Assembly: GCA_029204225.1 (NCBI GenBank)
Contig: CM055095.1
Coordinates: 34,251,078 to 34,311,077 of the forward strand
DNA from: Diphasiastrum complanatum
Lineage: Eukaryota > Streptophyta > Lycopodiopsida > Lycopodiales > Lycopodiaceae
DNA length: 60,000 bases
Reading direction: 5' to 3'
The notes beneath the pieces are model-generated. The model had not been told where the DNA came from, made no database searches, and saw only the letters and a list, made by a program, of their open reading frames with translations. The position numbers and the translations under genes are program-made. Positions 10,761 through 60,000 of the stretch are shown piece by piece. How positions within the stretch are numbered: the stretch's first letter is position 1; each line of letters opens with the position of its first letter.

Positions 10761-11415
10761 TGTGAAAAATACAGATCCTAAGTGGATCTAAACTCCAAGA
10801 TCATTGGCTTGAATGCTTGCACTCCAAACTACATAAGCTAGGAATTGGCAACACATTCTATGCTACCTAGAATGCAAAGAACTTGATCAAAAAGCATTTA
10901 TCACAAATGGAAACTTCCATAAACATCAAGTGCGGCCCAAAATAGCATTATACAGTCCATAATACATCAGCCTATCACTTTTGGAAAGCACCTAAGATCA
11001 TACACAATAGCTTGAAGACAATACACACAACAATGCTCTCAATGGAGGAAGAAACAATGACAATGATCTATTGATCTCAATGAAGCATACAAAAGGTTTC
11101 TCCAACCTGTTCTCCACGACTTCCCTACTATTTATGGATGAGGAAGATGACTCTCTCTCCTCTCTCTAGAAGGTACTTGACCCTAGATATTCCCTATATA
11201 GGAAAAATAGCTAAAAATGGCTTATATGACCAAAATACATCAAAATGGTCTCATTTTGAAGGGTATGAAGTTTGACACTTCATCATACTGAAAAAATACA
11301 GTAAATAAAAACATTGTGGCCTAGTTCACACGTGTGAAACTCCAGAACCAAAACTATTTACAATTTTAGCCAATTTAGGCCTCAAACTAGCTAGGAAATG
11401 TTGACAATTTTCACA
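10761..11415 (-). repeat. 5' LTR of intact copia element
   Basis: 655 bp, matching 4985-5639. On the minus strand it begins TGTGAAAATTG and ends TTTTTCACA. Promoter-like features in U3 order: a perfect palindrome TTCACACGTGTGAA with a G-box core at 11325-11338, then a TATA-like TATATAGG at 11193-11200. Confidence 0.96.
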
Positions 11416-11420
11416 ACCTA
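11416..11420. repeat. Target site duplication ACCTA (right copy)
   Basis: Exact match to 4980-4984. Confidence 0.93.
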
Positions 11421-11509
11421 TAATGACTAGGCTACCACACTTCGTTGCCTAAATCTTTTGGCAACATGTCATTTTAACATCAGCTTACGTGTAGAATTGA
11501 TGTATTACT

Positions 11510-11765
11510 AAAGTTCTATTAAACAACAAGACTCCTTATAAATTTTGGACAGGATCCAAACCTTTATAAAGCATTTAAGAGTTTTCGGATGCACTGCCTA
11601 TGCTCATGTCCCAAAGGACACCAGAAAGAAGCTATATGAGCATTCTATTAAAACTGTTTTGTCTATTATTATTCTTCCAACGGCATGTATCGATTTTATA
11701 ATATTGTAACCTATAAAGTTTTTGCTAAGAGGGATGGGACTTTTTCTGAAGATCGAACAGCCTAC
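11510..11765 (+). pseudogene. Copia integrase/linker relic
   Basis: Plus-strand pieces in two frames match copia around the integrase C-terminus: NNKTPYKFWTGSKP, then after a frameshift KHLRVFGCTAYAHVPKDT, then YRFYN and KVFAKRDGTF. It begins 90 bp right of the intact element and is an older insertion. Confidence 0.72.
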
Positions 11766-12815
11766 AAAAATACATGGAAATTACAAACAGGTATCAGCTC
11801 GACAAACCTCAAATCAGCAATTGTCGAATCTGCTCTGATCAACATTTGTCGAACCCATCGAAGACACTCGAATCGACAATTGTCAAAATTGTTATCGAGT
11901 TGACTATCAACTATCAATTTGACTGTTGATTGTCAATTTGACCATCTATTTTCACGACCTCGTGATTTTTGTAGAATCTCCAACAAAACAGATTATGTCC
12001 AATAGTGACCACTAACATCATGTAGTGCCTTCATCCAAATCTATCACTTAAGCCCACCTGTAATTGTACTGCTACAATGTATAAATAATCAATAGCACGT
12101 CGGTGTAAAGATTGGGTGTTTTTCCAAGTCACAATATGGTCTCCTTTTGGCATTTCCCAGTTAGCGCACCCATGGTTGCCACTACACTGTCGATTTGAAT
12201 TGTCAGGATATTGTGCGGTTTTCTTGGCTCCCGAAATTTGTCCATAATTTATTGTCATGCATTTTTCATTTTCCTGACACCGTCCCACAATTTTTCGGTC
12301 CCTCTGTCAAACCAAATTTTCCATCCCCCTTTTGTGGGCACTCATGACTCAGGGTTTCTTTGGCAGACAGGTTTTTCTAAAAACGCACTAGATAATTGTA
12401 TATTAGTAAGAAATAATTTAGTGCATGGAAAACCTTCGCTCGACACTTTTAGAAAGTGTGAGAAAAGTAGGTAGGTCGAGTTTGGGAAGATTCAAATTTG
12501 AATATTTTGGTACATTGAATCTAGTCTATCTTTTAGTAGATCTAGAAGTTATCTTGCAATTGTGTGTAGAATGTAATTGTATGTTGTGATTTGGATCCAC
12601 ACATGTGAAATACAGTACCTTACTATTATTGTACAGACAACAACTTCATTTTGTCATATATTTTATGTTTGATCAAGATCTTGTTGAGTTTGCATCTTCT
12701 ATGTGTAGTAGATGTTAGATTTCTACATTGTCAATGGTGCTAGATGTGTTGTAGTTCATAACTAAAGATCAAAGAGACATATTGGATCTTAGTGATTCAC
12801 AATTCTTCACATTTT
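11766..12815. other. Unassigned intergenic sequence, possible decayed LTR
   Basis: The start (ACAAACAGGTATC and repeated TCGACAA/TTGTC words) resembles part of the LTR at 39635, but no boundaries can be set. The minus-strand open stretch at 12031-12288 resembles no family I know. Confidence 0.3.
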
Positions 12816-12817
12816 CC

Positions 12818-12981
12818 ACATGGAAAATCGGGCTATTATGGATAACAAGTTTCGCATGGAAAATCGGACTATTATGGATGGGTGATAATCCACAAGAGAG
12901 AAGCTGAAGCTACTACTTTAAATGAAGCTTTTAAATCAAAGCTAGCCAAATTTTTCACATGGAAAATCGGGCTATTATGGA
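12818..12981 (+). repeat. Three direct copies of a ~24-bp motif
   Basis: CATGGAAAATCGGRCTATTA with a short extension occurs at about 12818, 12854 and 12958. The third copy lies inside the left part of the inverted-repeat element 12887-13335, the first two outside it. Confidence 0.7.
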
Positions 12982-13335
12982 CATCAAGTTTTGCAATTTT
13001 GTAAAAAACCTGGCTATTAATGATAGAATCAGCAGAAAGTTGCACATAGATAGCAGTCACCCAAAATGCGGCTAGAGAAAATTTTGCAGCCTTAGAACTG
13101 GCCCATAAAATATTTTACGACCTTAGAATTGGCCCCATTATGTGAATTGTAATAGTTGAATTAAACTAAAATAACTTCATAATGTTTATCTCTGAATATG
13201 AAATGCATATTGGCCTATATTGCCAAATTAGCTAAACATGACTAAACTAGTTGACAATTTCTCACAGAAAATTTGGCTAGCACTGATTTAAAAGCTTCAT
13301 TTAAAGTAGTAGCTTCAGCTTCTCTCTTGTGGATT
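12887..13335. mobile_element. MITE-like or foldback element with ~70-bp terminal inverted repeats
   Basis: 449 bp bounded by inverted repeats at 12887-12957 and 13264-13335. The outer 52 bases pair perfectly (both ends begin AATCCACAAGAGAGAAGCTG); the inner 20 have a few mismatches. No coding capacity. No clear target duplication, so the superfamily is unassigned. Confidence 0.8.
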
Positions 13336-13599
13336 AGCACCCCAAGCTACAAGAAGGTATGTCACACCAAAAATCCTCTTGAGATACACACACACACACA
13401 TTATTATTGAGTAGTTAAAAAGCATAAGAAGCTCTACACACGTCTTCGAGAAAAGGCGTCCCAAGGAGTATCTTGATACATCATTTTGCTCCCACATTGT
13501 TTTACCTTCTTGACTCCAATCTGCAAATATCTCTCCTATGGATCTTGAATAAGTGGAGTTTGATCAGGATCATCCATTCGATCATGGTCTTCATGCTGA

Positions 13600-13885
13600 T
13601 TTCCTATGGTATGAGATCTTCATCTTCTTCCAAGATGGCAGGAAGCCTTTTATCGTCACCATTTCCATCAATGTCACCGTTTCCTTCAAATCTTCACATC
13701 TCATCAAAGATCACGTACTTACTCACATGAATCTTCCACATCGTAGAATCCAAACACTTGCACACCCTTTGGTTTTTTCGGCATACCAACAAACACACAT
13801 TTGATGGATTTTGCATTCAACTTGCTTCTTTCTTCCTTTGGCACATGCACATAGGCCTTGCAACCAAAGATTCGATCTTTAGGTT
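13600..13885 (-). pseudogene. Copia integrase C-terminal/linker relic
   Basis: Minus strand reads RIFGCKAYVHVPKEERSK, then LNAKSIKCVFVG in frame, followed by a frameshift and WKIHVSKYVIFDE. This is the copia segment after the integrase core. No other domain intact. Confidence 0.75.
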
Positions 13886-16652
13886 TTAATACCTATGACA
13901 CCTCTTTGGGTGTCAGAAACCGCAATATGAGTACTACATACCACAAAAGGTCAAATAGAAAGAGTCAATCAGGTGCCGGAGGATATGCTTCGAGCATATG
14001 TCAACAAAAAGTAGACTTATTGGGAGGAATATCTTTTGGTAGAAAAATACAACTAGAGTTTCATATGGCCCATGTGCTTAAATTCAGAGCAATCAAAATT
14101 CATCACGAGGAGGACATGAGAAAGCCAGCAAGAGGAGGTGAGAAAGCCATGAGACACTTAATTAGACATGTGAATTAATTAAAGATACATGGTGGACAAT
14201 TTCCAAGGAAGGCTAAGGAGGAGGCGTGTAAGGGATCCCATTGATTCATTTTGCTTAATGAGAGCATGTGTGAGAGCTCGTTGCAGAGGATTACAGAAAA
14301 AACTTTTTGTGTGGTGATTTTGTATATGGGGAGCATTATGTTCCTATGTATGTCTTTTTGGATGCTTTTCATCTTTGAATAAAGAATGACTATATGAAGT
14401 ATAAACACCTTTTATATTTGAAATATTATGAAGCAAACATTGGACAACATAAAGCAATGACTCATTGCAATTATGTTTCAACGTATAGATGAAAAATATG
14501 TTTGACTTTCGACTATTGATAGAAAGCGCTTTAGATTGTGGTAGGAATGCCATTGTTGCTAGGCATAATACATTTTAGATTTTTTAGCATGGTAGTTGGT
14601 GAGTAAAAATTACTCCATGAGACATTTTCCCTCTTTCTTTTTGTTTAATTTGGAACATTTTCATTTTCTTCCTACATTTTTTGGAGAATTGAATCTTTTA
14701 CTGTTGAATATTGATCCATTGATTGATTTATGCATGAATGAGAGTTCAAGAAAGAGTGCATGAATAACATGTCAAGCATTATTTTTAGTTAGTGGTTACT
14801 ATATTCTTGCAGCTATGAAATATACAAAGAGCAAAAGCATGTTTGAAGTGCGAAATCCTTGAAGACATTGGTACATTAATCAGCTTCCACTTTTGTTGAA
14901 TTAATTGCTATTTTTTCTTTTAGTAGACTGCTCATGTTCTTATTTGCTATGTATGAGCCAATTAGGAAATAGCTCTATTTTATGATTGGACTGCTAGATT
15001 CACCTTAAAAAAGACTTTCTTCATCTGAGAGTAGTGCTTAGGAGTAAGAGAGAAATCTAGAGTGGGAAGTTGCTTTGACATAGAATCATTATTACAGTTG
15101 CTATCTATGTTCCAACATATACGAAATTTGGTTTCAATATTCTTAAAGACTATCAGCACAGATAAATGATTTCATTGGTAAACTAGTGAACAGGAATGTC
15201 AACTTTGTTGATAAAAAAAAATGCCCATTAGTATTTTCATGGTGCCACTCAAAATGGAGCTCTTCCTCTCATGAGTATTTTTCTTTTAAGAACTGCCCTT
15301 AAACTTGAGACCGCCATCTGCAAGAAACGATAAAACACAAATTGCCAAAATACAAGGATCATGATTTGATGGTGGAACTCAAGTACGATCCTCAATAGCT
15401 AAGTCAGATATCTACTGCTACTTGTACAAGGTACACTTATAGACTACCAAGTGATGATTTTGCACTTTTCATCATATCGTCATTGAACCCATAGCTTGAA
15501 AGCTGTTTACTCCATAAGATCATGAATTTCTAACAATATATAGCTCCTTGGAAAAAGAGCTTATGGAAAATACAAATAGGATTTTGTGTGTACTAGTTAG
15601 GACAGAAACGCAACTATGGGTTGTATGTCACTGATGCCACGCTTGTCTCACATGGTACATTCATTTGAACCAAATATGTTACAATGCAAAAAAAATTCAC
15701 AAAATCCTACAAAATAAATTCAATATTGCAACTCTCTTTGCAGCAAATTCAATATACTCAAAGACTTCTCTAAGTCTCTTGAGACTAAATTATCTTGAGA
15801 GTTCAGCGGAAAAGCATCTGAAAGTCTCCTATAAGTTGTAAAAACCTATATAAATGTTGAGAATTCTAGTATTAAAACTACTGTATTATACTGTTAATGC
15901 ATATCTTTCCACTCAATTGAGAAACTTCCATTCCATGTCTGCTACATGCTATACCGATCGGGGGAAGTTACTGTCTTTGCTGTGCCTTCTTGAATACTAA
16001 CAAATTATTCAAGTTTCAAAATTCAGATCCCCAATATAGAGGAAGTCGTGTTTCAAAGAAGCTCATGCTTTTTGTGAGCTAAAAAGGAACCGAAAGCCAC
16101 TCAGCTTAAAAAAATTAATCGAATTACGATATTGATCACAGCTTCAGAAAATGATCCATAGAGCTATTAGCCTTTTCAGTTGAATCATAGCTTAAGAAGG
16201 AGATGGCACTTTGTGGACTCTCATACTGCAAAGTCTTATGGGATAGATGATGCTTTTCAAGGACCTCAAAACCCTTTTTCCAACAGAAGTCCCTTGTCAT
16301 CCTGCTGCCAACTAGTATCAGCTTCCCAAGAACCTGAACGTAAATTGACTGCTAGTGAACTTTAAACAGTGTATAATTCTAGCCCTATTCAATGCTTCAT
16401 ACTATTGCAATGATATCATCCTAAATGCAGGGTTACAACACTACGAATTTGCATCATTGGAACATATATCTCAAGCTTCCACAGCAACTTGATGTGGATG
16501 TAGAACTGCAAGAGCCAGATGACCTGACTTCAATCAAATTTTTTGAATCACAGGTTACAGATGGCATGCAAAAAGTAGCTTAGGAAAACTTGAATGGAAC
16601 TACACATTTCAGCCAAAATTGCAACAAATTACCAGATTCCACTGCGAGTACT
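13886..16652. other. 3' flank of the synthetase gene; nothing recognised
   Basis: AT-rich, with no convincing gene or repeat boundary. The 3' UTR must lie in the right part, but I could not identify a polyadenylation signal. Confidence 0.5.
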
Positions 16653-58859
<42,207 letters not shown>

Positions 58860-58864
58860 CGATC

Positions 58865-58885
58865 GATGCAGCAGCAGCAGCAGAA
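58865..58885. repeat. Short (CAG)n run in the AspRS 5' leader
   Basis: Several CAG units directly upstream of the start codon; CTG on the gene's sense strand. Confidence 0.8.
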
Positions 58886-59012
58886 GCAGAATGATGCGCT
58901 TGCGATCTTAACAGAGCTCTGTTTTTCTTTGTATTTTTTCTCTTGTATGTTTTTGCTTGTGATTTTTCTCTCTTGGGTTTTGCGCTTTGTATTGTTGCTC
59001 GAGACCTACGAG

Positions 59013-59026
59013 CCCTAAACCCTAAA
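59013..59026 (-). promoter_or_regulatory. Telo box upstream of AspRS
   Basis: CCCTAAACCCTAAA on the plus strand, two telomere-type units, about 155 bp upstream of the AspRS start codon. Telo boxes (AAACCCTAA) are well known near the starts of plant genes for translation components. Whether it lies in promoter or 5' UTR is not determined. Confidence 0.6.
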
Positions 59027-59099
59027 TGAGAGGATCTACTTTTTTAAGATGAAATCTATAGTGGCCACCATCGCTTTATCTAAAATAAATTGGGCACTA

Positions 59100-59240
59100 A
59101 AAAAAGAGGCCTCGGGAAGGGGCACGCCAAGGCCAGGCCGGGGGTGAGGGCTCGGGCTGGGGCAGGCCGGGTTGCCGGCTGCCCACCTTTATATTTTGAA
59201 TTTGCTCGCCCGCCCTTCAACAGGCGGGCAGGCGTACTAG
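59100..59240. other. GC-rich low-complexity block
   Basis: GGCCGGG/GGGC-rich block in otherwise AT-rich flank, with an imperfect inverted pair GCCCGCC/GGCGGGC near 59208-59230. Open frames on both strands reflect composition and are not supported as genes. Confidence 0.5.
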
Positions 59241-59723
59241 TATATAAATATAAAGTTTTTTCTAAAATCCAAATCCAAATCACACACACCATTTACTCTA
59301 TTGTTTTCGCCCTTGGGTATGTTCACAACTTTTGAAATTATTATGTTGGAAAACTAAAATGAGTCTCCCCATGGACATGGACAACAACGGGTTTTGTTAA
59401 ATTTTTAATGCTCGAAGAGTAGTCTTGAATTTTTTGTGATTTTTTTTAAGCCAAAGAAAATTTCATGATTGTTTAATTTCATTTTGGCAAGTGCCTTGAT
59501 GTTTAACTTACGGTTCTTTCACATGAAAGAGTTCAAGGCCAAAATTTGCACTTAGTCCCTCTCAATTTGAAAGCACAAGTCCTTCTAGGTCATTCCATGT
59601 GAAAGCCTCTTTCATTTGAAGGGCAATGCATTTCATGTCAAAATTTAAACTAGATGAGACATTTATGTTTTCTTATTGAAGGGAGAGAAAGGGCCCACCA
59701 CTCAACCTCCCAAATGCCAAGAG

Positions 59724-60000
59724 TGTTGGATTATTCTCCTTCTTACCAATCGACTAATCGATTTTAATCTTCCTTTATTGTTTATCCAATTTTGCGGATT
59801 TTTCTATGTGTTTACACAGTCTGCAGAATTACAAGTGTTTTTACACAATCCGCAAAATTACACGGAGTTTACGACAGTGTCTCCTTTTTCACCTGTCAGG
59901 AATCCCAAATGCAGCTTCTTCTTTTTCGCATTTTTTGCCTGATAGAAATCTTGTGTAAAATCACAGTGTCGCATTTTTCGCTTTTTCCAAAGAGCCTCAA
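59724..60000 (+). repeat. Possible LTR start, same broad family as 39635
   Basis: Begins TGTTGGATTATTCTCC and further in has ACACAGTCTGCAGAATTACA; the LTR at 39635 has TGTTGGATTTATTCC and CACAGTCCGCAGAAATACA in the same order. Runs off the window. Confidence 0.42.

Larger units (their letters stand above)
4985..11415 (-). mobile_element. Full-length, apparently intact Ty1/copia retrotransposon
   Basis: A complete 6,431-bp element. Two 655-bp direct LTRs (4985-5639 and 10761-11415) differ at one position by my reading, a G/A near 5547/11323. Both have TG...CA ends, and the 5-bp duplication ACCTA flanks the element (4980-4984 and 11416-11420). On the minus strand the order is 5' LTR, tRNA-iMet primer site, a 1.2-kb leader, one uninterrupted 1317-codon Gag-Pol frame, polypurine tract and 3' LTR. 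Near-identical LTRs and an open frame indicate recent insertion and possible autonomy. It sits between two older copia relics, one on each side and in opposite senses. Confidence 0.97.

Noticed and set aside
59080-59335. Open frames in the GC-rich block upstream of AspRS
   Set aside because: Composition artefact on both strands, no start context or family.

Overview
The window is nuclear DNA of a vascular plant with a large, repeat-rich genome. Evidence: plant-type Ty1/copia and Ty3/gypsy elements primed by initiator-Met tRNA, hAT-type DNA transposons, and one housekeeping gene whose introns are 8.5 to 13 kb. Such introns fit a fern or gymnosperm best, but the sequence does not settle the lineage.

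The only host gene I can support is on the minus strand: cytosolic aspartyl-tRNA synthetase, start codon at 58859 and stop at 16653. Ten exons, all with GT-AG introns and compatible phases, give a 549-residue protein. Coding sequence is 1,650 of 42,207 bp; four long introns (2, 6, 8, 9) carry most transposon debris in the window. A telomere-like telo box lies about 155 bp upstream of the start codon.

Left flank (1-16.6 kb): a broken copia element whose reverse transcriptase contains a 0.44 kb inversion (1-2819); a young, apparently complete copia element on the minus strand (4985-11415; near-identical 655-bp LTRs, 5-bp target duplication, open 1317-residue polyprotein); small copia relics around it; and a 449-bp inverted-repeat element (12887-13335).

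Intron 9 (16780-29961): a LINE C-terminal fragment, microsatellites, and a cluster of hAT-type elements. The largest (about 21082-27248) encodes a frameshifted BED/DUF659/hAT transposase and a second small ORF on the opposite strand. Its ends are built from GGTACC palindromes, and a 177-bp element with the same ends sits beside it. Intron 8 (30077-38624): gypsy integrase relic, an unrecognised acidic broken ORF, and a decayed tandem array of roughly 465-500 bp monomers. Intron 6 (38910-47705): an internally deleted copia element with both LTRs (39635-43199) and two short hAT-type elements with 8-bp target duplications. Intron 2 (48852-57910): a scrambled gypsy chromovirus, a copia relic, and the 5' half of another copia element with LTR and primer site.

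The most interesting pattern is a group of short and long hAT-type elements with similar architecture (short CATAG/CTTAG-like tips, 8-bp target duplications, A/T-rich core). Each subfamily uses a different self-complementary word in its ends: GGTACC, GTTCCGGAAC, GAACCGTACGGTTC or GGACGCGTCC. This may be diversification of transposase-binding sites.
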